DNA from: Promicromonospora sp. MEB111
Lineage (GTDB): Bacteria > Actinomycetota > Actinomycetes > Actinomycetales > Cellulomonadaceae
Assembly: GCF_030209445.1 (NCBI RefSeq)
Contig: NZ_JARVSD010000014.1
Coordinates: 124,001-188,000, forward strand
DNA length: 64,000 nt
Reading direction: 5' to 3'
This document shows, one piece after another, positions 29,524 through 38,879 of the stretch. The notes beneath the pieces were generated by a model. The model searched no databases and was not told the DNA's origin. It worked only from the letters and a program-made list of their open reading frames with translations. Positions within the stretch are counted from its first letter, which is position 1; every line of letters begins with the position of its first letter. The translations under genes were made by a program, and so were the position numbers.

Positions 29524-32500
29524 GTGAACGCTGCACGCCGCCAGACCGCAGCCGCTCCCGAGATCTCGGTCGACGTGTCCGAGGAGGTCTCGGCCGCGCT
29601 GAAGGACGAGAACGTGGACCCAGCCGCTGAGCTGGCCGCGTCGGAGGCCCCGGGGTCCACGCCGGACGCCGTCCGGGACCCCATGGCCGAGTCGGTCGCG
29701 CAGTGGCGCGCCGGGCTCGTCCGGCTCGCCGGCGGGTCCTCCCTGGCCGACGTCGGACTGCTCGGCGAGGCCGTGATCGACCTGTCCGCCGCGCACCCGT
29801 CGGGTGTCGCCCAGCTCTTCGCGGGCCGGCCCACCCGGCTGTCCAACCTCGTGCGCGAGGCCGGCGCGCTGCCGACCGCCCGCCGTCGGGCCCGCGCCGT
29901 CGCCGCGCGCTCCGCGGAGCACGCGCAGCGCTACGGGGTGTCGCCCACCTACCTCGCGATCGGGGTCGCGACCTGGACGGAGCGGCCCACCGCGGGAGGC
30001 GGCAGGAACGGCGCCTCGGACGACATGGAGGCCCTGACCCGGGTGCTCGGCCCGTCGGGCACGGGGTCTGCGGGGTCGGCGGCGTCCGCTGCCGAGCCGG
30101 GCGGGGACTCCGCCGACAGCCCTGCCGACGCGCCGGCGCTGACCGGGTCCGTGCCGATCGTGACGCTGGCGATGCCCGCGGGCGGCGCTCCGGCGTCGGA
30201 CGAGGACGACCAGGAGCCGCGCGTGGTGCGCGCGCCCGTGATCCTGCGGCCGGTCATGCTGACGCCGCGGAGCGACGGCGAGGGCGACTACGACATCACG
30301 CTCGACTCCACGGCCGAGATCAACCCCGTGGTGGCGCGCACGCTGCGCGCCCACGGCGCCCTGCTCGACCCGGTCGCGCTGGCCAGGGCGACGTTCACCC
30401 TCGCGGGCTTCAACCCGACCGACGTGCTGGACCGGGTCGCGAGCCTCGGGTCCGCGGTGCTGGGCGAGTTCCGGCTGGACCGGCGGGTGCTGGTGGGTAC
30501 CTTCGTGCACCCCGGCCAGGTGCTCGTCGACGACCTCGACGAGCTCGCGTCCGGCCTGGCGGACCACGAGGTGGTCTCGGCGCTCGGCGGCGTGGACGCG
30601 TCCGTCACCAGGCTCGGCAAGGTGGAGCTCCCCGAGTCGCGCGTGGGCGACGCCGACCCGGCGCACGAGCGCGGCGTCGGTGACCTGGACCCGCACCAGC
30701 GGCACGTCGTGGACGCGCTCGCGACGGGCAGCCACCTGTTCGTGGACGCGCCCGTCGGGTCCGACGTCGCGGGCACGCTGTCCGCCGTGGTCGCCGAGGC
30801 GAACGCGAGCGGCCGGTCCGTGCTGTACGTGCCGGGGCACCGCCGGGCCGCGGACGCGCTGGCCGCCCGGCTGGACACGCTCGGCCTGGGCGGACTGCTG
30901 CTGGACATCGCGCCCGTGCCCACCTGGCGCACCTCGACGTCGCGCCGTCTGCTGGAGGCGATGGCGCCCGCGCAGGAGCGCATCGACACCGACGAGGTCG
31001 CGCGCGTCCGGGACGCCCTGATCGGGTCGCGGGCGCAGCTCTCCGGCTACATCGAGGCGCTGCACCGGGTGCGCGAGCCGTGGCGGGTCTCGGCCTACGA
31101 CGCCCTGCAGGCGCTGGCCCGGCTCACGTCCGAGCGGCCGGCACCGGCCACGCGTGTGCGGCTCGGCTCCGAGTCGGTGCTGGCCCTCGGCGCGGAGCGG
31201 CGCGCCGAGCTCGCGGCGGACCTCGAGCGGGCGGCCGAGCTGGGGGCGTTCACGCTCAAGTCGTCGTCGAGCCCGTGGTTCGGCGCGCACATCCTGACCG
31301 ACGACGACGCGCGCTCCGCGCTCGCCCGTGTCACGCGGCTCGGCGAGCACACGCTGCCGGAGCTGCGCAAGCAGATCGAGTACGTCTCCCGGGTGACGGG
31401 CCTGGTCGAGGCCTCGACGGCCCGGCAGTGGGGCGAGCAGCTCGCGATGCTCGGCGGCATGCGGGGCACGCTCGACGTGTTCCAGCCGATGGTCTTCGAG
31501 CGGACCGCCGCCGACATGGTGCAGGCCACGGCGTCGCGCAAGCAGCGTGCCGACCAGGGTGCCGAGATGGGCTGGCTGGAGCGGCGCCGGCTGAAGCGGC
31601 GCGCCCGTGAGATGGTGCGGCCGGGCGTGCGCGTGCCGGACATGCACGCCGCGCTCGTCGAGGTGCAGCGGCAGCGCGAGGTCTGGCAGGCGCAGTGCCC
31701 GCGCGGCGGCTGGCCCACGCTCCCCGAGGGCCTGGCGGGCGTGGAGGAGACCTACGAGGCGGTGCGCATCGACCTCGAGGCGCTCGAACCCGTGCTGCGG
31801 TCGTCGCAGGCGGGCGGCGAGCTGCTCGACCTCGACCTGTTCGCCCTGGTCCAGCGGCTCGCCGCGCTGTCCGAGACGCAGGACGCCCTGGCCCCGCTCC
31901 CCGAGCGGACGGCGGTGCTGCGGCGCCTGCGCGCGTCCGGGCTCGGCGAGCTGGTCGACGACCTCGGTGAGCGCCGGGTCGAGGCGGACCTCGTGGGCCC
32001 GGAGCTGGAGCTGACGTGGTGGTCGTCCGTGTTCGAGCAGATCCTGGCCGTCGAGCCGGACCTCGCCGGGCAGGACGGCGCCGGGCTGGACGCACTCGCG
32101 GGGCGGTTCCGCGAGCTCGACCGGCGGCACGTCGACTCGCTGTCGGCGCCGGTGCGGGCGGCGGTGCGGGCCCATCTCGGCGCGGCGATGCGCGACGAGC
32201 GGGAGGACGCCGAGGCCCTGTACGCGACGCTGGTCGGCGGCGGGCTGAGCTCGGTGCGCGACCTGGTGACCGGGCACGGCTCGACCGTGCGGCGGCTGCG
32301 GCCCACCTGGGTGTCGACGCCGACGATGGTGCCGCACCTGCTGCCCGCCGAGCGCAGCGCCGACCTGGTGATCCTCGACGCGGTGCAGCACGTGCCGGTC
32401 GAGGTGGTCGTGCCCGCGCTGGCGCGCGGTCGGCAGATCGTCGTGGTCGGCGACCCGCGGTCGGCGTCGGGCACCGCGGTGCGCGACCTCGCGCGGCTGC

Positions 32501-33594
32501 TGCCCCGCGTGCCGCTGCAGCCGGAGCCCGCCCGGCGGGACCCCAGGCTCACGGCCCTCCTGGCCGAGCACGGCTACGAGGGGATCATGCGGCCCGCGCC
32601 CCTGCCGCGCACCGAGGCACTGGTGCACTTCTCGCTCGTGGACGGGACCGGCATGCCGGACCCGGTCTCCGGCACCGTCGAGTCGACGAGCGCCGAGGTG
32701 GAGCGGGTGGTCGACCTGGCGATCGAGCACGCGATGACCCGGCCCGAGGAGACCTTCGGCATCGTGACCGTCACCGCCGCGCACGCGGACCGCATCCGCG
32801 AGCGGCTGCTCGCCGAGGTCCGCGCCAATCCGGCGCTGGCGCCGTTCTTCGCGGGCTCGCGCCCCGAACCCGTGGTGGTCGCCGACGTCACCGGCGTGGC
32901 CGGCCTCGCGCGGGACACGATCGTGCTCACCCTCGGCTTCGGCCGCACGCCGCACGGCCGCGTGCTGCACCGGTTCGGGGTGCTCGGCGAGGCCGGCGGC
33001 GACGCGATGCTGCTCGGTTCGCTGGGGGCGGCGCGCAAGCGGCTCCACGTCGTGTCGTGCTTCCCGGCCTCCGACCTGGACCCCGAGCGGCTGCGTGGTC
33101 CCGGGCCCCAGATGCTGGCGCGGGTGCTGTCGTTCGCGCAGGAGCGTTCCGGGCTCGCGGACCAGGTGGAGATCGGCAACGGCGTGGACGTGGCGCGGTC
33201 CGTGGACCGGCTGGTCGTCGACCTGGGGGAGCGGCTGTGGCGCTCGGGCCTCGTGGTCGAGACCGACTACGGGCTGCCCGGCGGCGATCGCATCCCCCTC
33301 GCCGTCGGACACCCCGACCTGCCGGGCGAGCTGCTGGTGGCGGTCCTGACCGACGACGCCGCCTACGTGGCCGAGCCCTCGATCCGCGTGCGGGACCGGC
33401 AGCTCGCCGAGCGGCTCGAACGGCTGGGCTGGGTGGTGGCGCAGGTGTGGTCCGCGGCCGCGTTCCTGGACCCGGACTCGGAGGCCGAGCGGGTGCGCCG
33501 CGTGGTGCTCTCCGTGCGGGACGCCCGGGTCGGGCTGTCCGGGGGAGTGGCGCCGGCGGCGGAGCTGATCGTGCCGCAGGTGCTGGACGACTGA
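29524..33594 (+). CDS. Large SF1 helicase-nuclease-like protein with eroded catalytic motifs
   Basis: A 1356-residue cytoplasmic protein. Domain order follows Upf1/DUF4011-type helicases: unrecognised N-terminal 370 residues, an N-terminal motor half near 390, a helical insert (about 440-900), then ILDAVQHVPVEVV (about 950), QIVVVGDPRSASGT (about 970), GIVTVTAAHADRI, and the C-terminal motor with LGFGRTPHGRV. The tail (about 1230-1345) resembles the Vsr-like nuclease end of such proteins. Key residues are missing: the P-loop position reads FVDAPVGSDVAGTL without GKT/S, and the Walker B position has DA for DE. Probably a non-hydrolysing relative. GTG 29524. Function unknown. Confidence 0.8.
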   Translation: MNAARRQTAAAPEISVDVSEEVSAALKDENVDPAAELAASEAPGSTPDAVRDPMAESVAQWRAGLVRLAGGSSLADVGLLGEAVIDLSAAHPSGVAQLFAGRPTRLSNLVREAGALPTARRRARAVAARSAEHAQRYGVSPTYLAIGVATWTERPTAGGGRNGASDDMEALTRVLGPSGTGSAGSAASAAEPGGDSADSPADAPALTGSVPIVTLAMPAGGAPASDEDDQEPRVVRAPVILRPVMLTPRSDGEGDYDITLDSTAEINPVVARTLRAHGALLDPVALARATFTLAGFNPTDVLDRVASLGSAVLGEFRLDRRVLVGTFVHPGQVLVDDLDELASGLADHEVVSALGGVDASVTRLGKVELPESRVGDADPAHERGVGDLDPHQRHVVDALATGSHLFVDAPVGSDVAGTLSAVVAEANASGRSVLYVPGHRRAADALAARLDTLGLGGLLLDIAPVPTWRTSTSRRLLEAMAPAQERIDTDEVARVRDALIGSRAQLSGYIEALHRVREPWRVSAYDALQALARLTSERPAPATRVRLGSESVLALGAERRAELAADLERAAELGAFTLKSSSSPWFGAHILTDDDARSALARVTRLGEHTLPELRKQIEYVSRVTGLVEASTARQWGEQLAMLGGMRGTLDVFQPMVFERTAADMVQATASRKQRADQGAEMGWLERRRLKRRAREMVRPGVRVPDMHAALVEVQRQREVWQAQCPRGGWPTLPEGLAGVEETYEAVRIDLEALEPVLRSSQAGGELLDLDLFALVQRLAALSETQDALAPLPERTAVLRRLRASGLGELVDDLGERRVEADLVGPELELTWWSSVFEQILAVEPDLAGQDGAGLDALAGRFRELDRRHVDSLSAPVRAAVRAHLGAAMRDEREDAEALYATLVGGGLSSVRDLVTGHGSTVRRLRPTWVSTPTMVPHLLPAERSADLVILDAVQHVPVEVVVPALARGRQIVVVGDPRSASGTAVRDLARLLPRVPLQPEPARRDPRLTALLAEHGYEGIMRPAPLPRTEALVHFSLVDGTGMPDPVSGTVESTSAEVERVVDLAIEHAMTRPEETFGIVTVTAAHADRIRERLLAEVRANPALAPFFAGSRPEPVVVADVTGVAGLARDTIVLTLGFGRTPHGRVLHRFGVLGEAGGDAMLLGSLGAARKRLHVVSCFPASDLDPERLRGPGPQMLARVLSFAQERSGLADQVEIGNGVDVARSVDRLVVDLGERLWRSGLVVETDYGLPGGDRIPLAVGHPDLPGELLVAVLTDDAAYVAEPSIRVRDRQLAERLERLGWVVAQVWSAAAFLDPDSEAERVRRVVLSVRDARVGLSGGVAPAAELIVPQVLDD

Positions 33595-33672
33595 CGCCGC
33601 TGTTCGGTGCCGGGTCGGGTCCCGCGGCGGACCCTTGCCCTGTCGCCCCGGGGCGGGGGCGACAATGGTGCG

Positions 33673-33975
33673 GTGAGCGAGTCCAGGGATGAGTCGGCCG
33701 ACACGGCGGCGAGCGGCGACGCGGCTGGGCCGAGCGGCGGTGCAGCCGCGCGGGACGGCCGCGTGGCCGCGCCCGCTGAAGCTGTCCCGCGACGGCGGGG
33801 CCCCCGGCGGGCCGTGCGGCGCGGGACCGAGCGTGAGGCGGTGCTCGGCGTGAGCGCCGACGAGCGTCCGGCCGGCTGGGGCGAGGGGGCCGACGGCGGC
33901 GCCGGCTCGTCCGACGGGGGTCACGGCTCGAACGACGACCAGCTCCGCCGCGACGTCCCGCCGCACTGGGGCTGA
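33673..33975 (+). CDS. Small disordered protein following the helicase-like gene
   Basis: A 100-residue protein, GTG start at 33673, 78 nt after the helicase-like gene. It is Gly/Ser/Ala/Asp-rich with a central basic block (PRRRGPRRAVRRGTER) and a C-terminal DQLRRDVPPHWG that looks like a conserved short motif. No fold is predicted by eye. Gene order suggests it is a partner or tail peptide of the large protein. Low complexity makes the exact start uncertain. Confidence 0.65.
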   Translation: MSESRDESADTAASGDAAGPSGGAAARDGRVAAPAEAVPRRRGPRRAVRRGTEREAVLGVSADERPAGWGEGADGGAGSSDGGHGSNDDQLRRDVPPHWG

Positions 33976-34010
33976 CAGGCGGCGGCTCGCCGCGTGATCG
34001 GCAGTACGCC

Positions 34011-34080
34011 GGGTGATCGGTCAAAGGTCAGGTGATCGGCAGTCCGAGCTGCCGATCACCTGACCTCTGACCGATCAACC
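34011..34080. terminator. 31-bp stem-loop between convergent genes
   Basis: Arms 34011-34041 and 34050-34080 pair with two mismatches. The stem contains GGTGATCGGCA and TGACC units; GTGATCGGCAGT is also repeated directly at 33994 and 34032. It separates the stops at 33975 (+) and 34114 (-). No U tract. Confidence 0.8.
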
Positions 34081-34113
34081 TGATCCGCCTCTGCGCGGCA
34101 TCGGGCCGGCGGG

Positions 34114-34554
34114 TCAGTTGGAACGGGCGTCCGAGGGTGCGCCGGCCTGAACCCGGAGCAGGTCGCGGATCTCGGTGAGCAGCACGATCTGCTCGTCGAG
34201 AGCCTCCTCGACGGCCTCTTCCTCGACGGACTTCTTGCGCAGCTCGCTCAGCTTCCTGATCGGGAGGATCACGAAGAAGTAGATTGCCGCCGCGATCAGC
34301 AGGAACATGATCAGGCCCTGGATGAACAGGCCGATCTGGAACTTGGTCTCGTCGCCCTGCCAGTTCGGGACGTAGAACGCGATCTCGCTGAAGTCGGGTG
34401 CACCCACGAGCCACCCGATGAACGGCATGATGACACCGTCGACGAGGCCGCTGATGACCCCGGAGAAGGCAGCGCCGATGACGACCGCGACCGCGAGATC
34501 TAGCACGTTGCCGCGTGTGATGAATTCCTTGAAGCCGTTGAACAGGTCACGCAT
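34114..34554 (-). CDS. mscL: Large-conductance mechanosensitive channel
   Basis: A 146-residue homopentameric channel that opens under hypo-osmotic shock. MRDLFNGFKEFITRGNVLDL, then TM1 with GAAFSGVISGLVDGVIMP, a periplasmic loop, TM2 (GLIMFLLIAAAIYFFVIL) and a charged C-terminal helix with LLTEIRDLL. Start 34554 gives the standard N-terminus; a longer start adds 7 residues. It is followed on the same strand, upstream, by no other osmotic gene. Confidence 0.97.
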   Translation of the reverse strand: MRDLFNGFKEFITRGNVLDLAVAVVIGAAFSGVISGLVDGVIMPFIGWLVGAPDFSEIAFYVPNWQGDETKFQIGLFIQGLIMFLLIAAAIYFFVILPIRKLSELRKKSVEEEAVEEALDEQIVLLTEIRDLLRVQAGAPSDARSN

Positions 34555-34715
34555 GGATCCCCCTGGGTGTCTCACGTTGGTGTGGTTCGGCGTCGGCCGG
34601 AACCTCGACGGAGATTGTGGTGGAAAATCCGGTTAGGCGCATGTCGAACTGGACATTCGTTCTGTATGAGCGGTGCCGTTCTTGGCCGTATTTCCGCGGC
34701 GATCACCGGGTTCGT

Positions 34716-35474
34716 CTACGGCACCAGCACCGCCGTCACCGAGCCCCAGCCGGAGACCGCCGACAGCTCCGGAGCCTCCTCCGGTGTCACCGCGACGAGC
34801 GTGACCGGCCCCTCGCCGTCCGACACGGGGCCGAGCAGCCCGCCGGTGTCCTTCGGCTCGCGCCCGGCGGGTACGGGCAGCACGCGTGCGCCCCGGGCGA
34901 GGTATCGGGGCTCGCCGTCCGGCTCGCTGCCCGACGTCGTCCCGGCGAGCAGGTCCACGCGGTCGCCCGGACGCAGCAGGGCGGCCACGGCGTCGTCGGA
35001 CAGGCGGACCGGCACCACCACCGTGCCGCGCGGGGCGGCGGCGGAGACGCCGTCGTCGGACACGAGGGTGGCGTGCAGCGGAGCACCCTCCGGCAGCCCG
35101 ACCACGGCGGCGCGGCCCAGCAGCTCCCGCACCGAGTGCAGGACGCCGGGCGGGGCGAGGTCGGCCGCGACGGCGCGCACTGCGACGTCTTCCCTGGTCA
35201 GCTGGGTTCCGGCTGCGACGGGGCGGGCGGTGACGGCGACGTCGACCGTCGGGGGTGGCGGCGGGCGCAGCAGGTGGACCGCCAGAGTGGCGGCGAGGCC
35301 GAACAGGGCGGCGGCGAGGGCGAACCGCCAGCGCCACAGGATGCGCCGTGCCCGACGGGACGCCGGCGAACCGAGCCTGCTCCAGGGCGTGCGCGGTCCG
35401 GATCCGCGCGGTCCGGAGCCGCGCGGTGCGCCGTGACGTGCGGCTGGCTCGGCGAGCGTGTCGAGAAGTCCCAT
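34716..35474 (-). CDS. SAF-domain protein, CpaB/RcpC type
   Basis: A 252-residue membrane-anchored protein. After a Gly/Pro/Arg-rich N-terminus is one span (about residues 48-66, FALAAALFGLAATLAVHLL), then an SAF domain with PVAAGTQLTREDVAVRAV and a RcpC-like region with VVPVRLSDDAVAALLRPGDR. Relatives act in Flp-type pilus assembly. No other pilus genes are in the window, so it may serve elsewhere. ATG 35474 starts MGLLDTLAEP. The last residues, VTAVLVP, are typical of the family end. Confidence 0.83.
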   Translation of the reverse strand: MGLLDTLAEPAARHGAPRGSGPRGSGPRTPWSRLGSPASRRARRILWRWRFALAAALFGLAATLAVHLLRPPPPPTVDVAVTARPVAAGTQLTREDVAVRAVAADLAPPGVLHSVRELLGRAAVVGLPEGAPLHATLVSDDGVSAAAPRGTVVVPVRLSDDAVAALLRPGDRVDLLAGTTSGSEPDGEPRYLARGARVLPVPAGREPKDTGGLLGPVSDGEGPVTLVAVTPEEAPELSAVSGWGSVTAVLVP

Positions 35475-35606
35475 GCCGCCGACGTTAGACAGGCGGCGCG
35501 GCGACACGGAGCCGCCGTCGGGCAACGTGTGCACGAAGGCGTGAAAACCGTGCCTGTGGTCGGGCTCGTGCGCCTGGAAACTCGTCAGCCGTGCCGGTCG
35601 ATCACC

Positions 35607-35957
35607 TCAGGACGAGGCGGCCTTCGACGTGCTCGACCCGCTCGACCCGGTGGACGAGGAGCTGGACGAGCTCGCCGACGAGCCCGAGGAGGACCCGGAG
35701 TCACCCGAGCCCGAGGACGACGAGCCCGACGAGGGCGAAGACTCCGACTTGCCCGCCTTCACCGTGCTGCTCGTCGACGTGCTCCGCGAGTCGGTGCGGT
35801 AGAAGCCGGAACCCTTGAACGTGACGCCCACGGAGCTGAACACCTTGCGCAGGTTGCCCTGGCACTCCGGGCAGACGGTCAGCGACTCGTCGGTGAACTC
35901 CTGGTGGATGTCGAACGCGTGGCCGCAGTCGGCACACCGGTACGCGTAGGTGGGCAC
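35607..35957 (-). CDS. FmdB-family zinc-ribbon protein with Ser-rich tail
   Basis: A 116-residue protein. The N-terminal zinc ribbon has YRCADCGHAFD and CPECQGNLRKVF, two CxxC pairs for zinc, followed by FKGSGFYRTD, the standard FmdB end. The remaining about 60 residues are almost only Ser/Gly/Thr and disordered. The GTG at 35957 is preferred to that at 35963 because AGGAG sits 5 nt before it. Role unknown; the family is named from a formamide-operon gene. Confidence 0.88.
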   Translation of the reverse strand: MPTYAYRCADCGHAFDIHQEFTDESLTVCPECQGNLRKVFSSVGVTFKGSGFYRTDSRSTSTSSTVKAGKSESSPSSGSSSSGSGDSGSSSGSSASSSSSSSTGSSGSSTSKAASS

Positions 35958-36142
35958 GTGCACTCCTCTGGGACGTCAGGGCGGCCGGGGCGTCGCGCGC
36001 TCACAGGACCGTCGCCTGGCACTCGGGGTTTCCGAGTGCCAATAGTAACGGTCGAGCGGCGGGGGATAGTCCCAGGATCTCCCGAGGCTGTTCACCCAAG
36101 CGCGTTCACCCAAGCCCTGGGGCGGACGGTAGTCTCCACTGC

Positions 36143-38812
36143 GTGTCCGCGACCACTCCCGCCGAGCCAGTAGAGCCCGTCGAAAAAGCCCCGTCCACCG
36201 GTGCACGGCCCGCCAAGCGCCGTCGGACTCGCACCACGCGCGTCCGCCAGTTCCTGGTCGGAACCACGGTCGTCGTCCTGCTGGCGCTGGTCGCCGTGAC
36301 GACCTTCGGGTGGCTCACCGCCCGCCGTCCGCTGCCGGAGACCTCCGGGGAGGTGCAGGTCGAGGGGCTGAGCGCGGACGTGCGCGTGAGCCGCGACGCC
36401 CAGGGCGTACCGCAGATCTACGCGGACACCGCCGAGGACCTGTTCCGCGCGCAGGGCTACGTGCACGCGCAGGACCGCTTCTTCGAGATGGACTACCGCC
36501 GCCACGTGACCGCTGGCCGCCTGGCCGAGCTGGTCGGCAACAACGAGGACGCGATCCAGGCCGACATGGTCACGCGCACCTTCGGCTGGCGGCACGTCGC
36601 CGAGGAGGAGTTCAACATCCTCGACGACGAGACCCGGCAGTACCTCCAGGCCTACGCGGACGGCGTGAACGCCTACCTCGAGAACCGCAGCCCCGGCGAG
36701 ACGGCCGTGGAGTACACGGTGCTCGACGTCAGCGTCGAGGTGAACGAGCCGGAGCCGTGGGACCCGATCGACTCGCTGGCCTGGCTCAAGGCCATGGCCT
36801 GGGACCTGCGCGGCAACTACGACGACGAGCTCGACCGGGCCCTGGCCTTCAGCACCCTCGACGACGCCTCGCGCGTGGCCGAGCTGTTCCCGGCCTACTC
36901 CGGCACGGGCAACGCGCCGATCCTCGACCCCGCCGAGGCGGGCGCGCAGGCGAACGTCCCGGCCGGCACCGAGACGGCGTCGGCCACCAAGGACGTCTAC
37001 CAGAGCGCGAACCTCGCCGACGCCCTCGAGTCGGCGCAGAAGGCGCTCGACGCCGTGCCCGTGCAGATCGCGCGCGGCGAGGGCACCGGCTCCAACTCCT
37101 GGGTGGTCTCGGGGCAGTACACGGAGTCGGGCAAGCCGCTGCTGGCCAACGACCCGCACCTCGACCTCGCCGCGCCCGGCATCTGGGCGCAGGTCGGTCT
37201 GCACTGCAACCAGGTGGGCCCGGAGTGCCCGTACGACGTGGCCGGCTTCTCGTTCTCCGGCTTCCCGGGCGTGATCATCGGCCACAACGCCGACATCTCC
37301 TGGGGCCTGACCAACATGGGCGCCGACGTCACCGACTTCTTCATCGAGCGCGTCCGCAACGACACGTACCTGCGTGGCGCGGACGAGTGGGTCCCGATGG
37401 AGAAGGAGACGGAGGTGATCCGGGTCGACGGCGGCAGCCCGGTCGACCTGGAGGTCCGGCGCACGGTGCACGGCCCGATCGTCTCGACCGTGATGGACGA
37501 GGCGCAGATGGACGCCGTGCGCAGCTCGCCCACGGAGACCGGCACCGAGCTGGGCCAGTACGAGATCTCGCTCCAGTGGACCGCGCTCCAGCCGGGACAC
37601 ACCGCGGACGCCGTGTTCGAGATGAACCGCGCCAAGACCCCCGCGGACATGAAGGCGGCGGCCGCGAAGTTCGAGGTCCCCGCCCAGAACATCGTGTTCG
37701 CCACGACGGACGGGCACATCGGCTACCAGGCGCCGGGCAAGATCCCGGTGCGCGCGAGCGTGCCCGGCGCTGTCGAGTCGGACGGCACCTGGCCGCGTCC
37801 CGGCTGGGACGCCCGCTACGACTGGACCGGCTACGTCGACCCGGCGCAGATGCCCGGCGTCGTGGACCCGAAGGAAGGCTTCGTCGTCGCGGCGAACCAG
37901 GCGGTGCTGCCCGGCGGCAACGGGCCGTTCCTCAGTCGTGACTGGGACTACGGGTACCGGTCGGAGCGCATCCGCACCCTGCTCACCGACCGGATCGCGG
38001 AGGGCCGCAAGCTGACGGCCGCCGACATGTCCGAGTTCCAGATGGACCAGTGGAGCGTGTTCGCCGACACCCTGGTGCCCGTGCTCCTCGCGGTGGAGCT
38101 CCCGGCCGGCTACGACTCGGACGGCCAGGCACTCCTGGCCGACTGGGACTATTCCATGGACGAGGACTCCGCCGCGGCGGCCTACTTCGCGGCGGTCTGG
38201 CGCAACCTGCTGCGCACCACCTTCAACGACGAGCTGCCCCAGTCCATGTGGCCCGACGGCGGCAGCCGCTGGCTCGCCGTCATCCAGGGCATGCTCGACA
38301 ACCCGAACGACGCCTTCTGGGACGACCAGTCCACGGTGGCGGTCGTCGAGAGCCGGGACCAGGTGCTGACGGAGGCGCTGGTCAGCGCCCGCCAGGACCT
38401 CACGGTCGAGCTCGGCAAGGACACCAGCGACTGGGAGTGGGGCACGCTGCACCAGCTCCGGCTGGAGCACCTGGTGCTCGGCGGCTCGGGCGTCCCGGCC
38501 CCGATCTCGACCTACATGAACCCGGCCCCGGTCAAGGTCGGCGGCGGCTCCTCGATCGTGAACGCGACGTCCTGGGACGCGGCCAGCGGCAGCTTCGAGG
38601 TGACCAGCGGCCCGTCGATGCGCATGGTCGTGGACCTCGCCGACCTGGACGCGTCCACGTGGGTGGTCGTGACCGGCACGTCGGCGCACCCGGCGTCGCC
38701 GCACTACGACGACCAGCTCGGCGCGTGGGCGTCGGGGGAGACCTTCCCGTGGCCGTTCACCACCGAGGCGGTGGGACGCGCCGGCGAGGACGAGCAGACC
38801 CTGACGCCCTAG
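36143..38812 (+). CDS. Penicillin-acylase-family N-terminal-nucleophile hydrolase
   Basis: An 889-residue exported or membrane-anchored amidase. One span at about residues 36-58 follows a basic N-terminus. The precursor should self-cleave to alpha and beta chains at about residue 318: GEGTGSNSWVVSG, where a Ser becomes the nucleophile. Further family blocks are RGYVHAQDRFFEMD-like GYVHAQDRFFEMDY, GHNADISWGLTN and RRTVHGPIVS. Substrates in the family include beta-lactams and acyl-homoserine lactones, so a quorum-quenching role is possible but unproven. GTG start. A hairpin follows the stop. Confidence 0.92.
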   Translation: MSATTPAEPVEPVEKAPSTGARPAKRRRTRTTRVRQFLVGTTVVVLLALVAVTTFGWLTARRPLPETSGEVQVEGLSADVRVSRDAQGVPQIYADTAEDLFRAQGYVHAQDRFFEMDYRRHVTAGRLAELVGNNEDAIQADMVTRTFGWRHVAEEEFNILDDETRQYLQAYADGVNAYLENRSPGETAVEYTVLDVSVEVNEPEPWDPIDSLAWLKAMAWDLRGNYDDELDRALAFSTLDDASRVAELFPAYSGTGNAPILDPAEAGAQANVPAGTETASATKDVYQSANLADALESAQKALDAVPVQIARGEGTGSNSWVVSGQYTESGKPLLANDPHLDLAAPGIWAQVGLHCNQVGPECPYDVAGFSFSGFPGVIIGHNADISWGLTNMGADVTDFFIERVRNDTYLRGADEWVPMEKETEVIRVDGGSPVDLEVRRTVHGPIVSTVMDEAQMDAVRSSPTETGTELGQYEISLQWTALQPGHTADAVFEMNRAKTPADMKAAAAKFEVPAQNIVFATTDGHIGYQAPGKIPVRASVPGAVESDGTWPRPGWDARYDWTGYVDPAQMPGVVDPKEGFVVAANQAVLPGGNGPFLSRDWDYGYRSERIRTLLTDRIAEGRKLTAADMSEFQMDQWSVFADTLVPVLLAVELPAGYDSDGQALLADWDYSMDEDSAAAAYFAAVWRNLLRTTFNDELPQSMWPDGGSRWLAVIQGMLDNPNDAFWDDQSTVAVVESRDQVLTEALVSARQDLTVELGKDTSDWEWGTLHQLRLEHLVLGGSGVPAPISTYMNPAPVKVGGGSSIVNATSWDAASGSFEVTSGPSMRMVVDLADLDASTWVVVTGTSAHPASPHYDDQLGAWASGETFPWPFTTEAVGRAGEDEQTLTP

Positions 38813-38832
38813 CGGCGTCGTGCGACCGCCCT

Positions 38833-38862
38833 GACGCCGTCCGGCACCTGCCGGGCGGCGTC
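38833..38862. terminator. 12-bp stem-loop between convergent genes
   Basis: Arms 38833-38844 and 38851-38862 (GACGCCG.. / ..CGGCGTC) with one wobble, loop CACCTG. Lies between the acylase stop (38812) and the cyclo-ligase stop (38880). Confidence 0.7.
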
Positions 38863-38879
38863 CGGCGTCTGCGCCCGCC

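Noticed and set aside
29179-33966. 1595-codon open frame opposite the helicase-like gene
   Set aside because: Composition is Arg/His/Gly/Val-rich, typical of antisense frames in very GC-rich DNA, and motifs are on the plus strand.
36092-38704. 870-codon frame opposite the penicillin acylase gene
   Set aside because: Shadow of the acylase, no family features.
36143-38812. Acylase as a proven quorum-quenching enzyme
   Set aside because: Family covers several substrates and nothing in the sequence decides.
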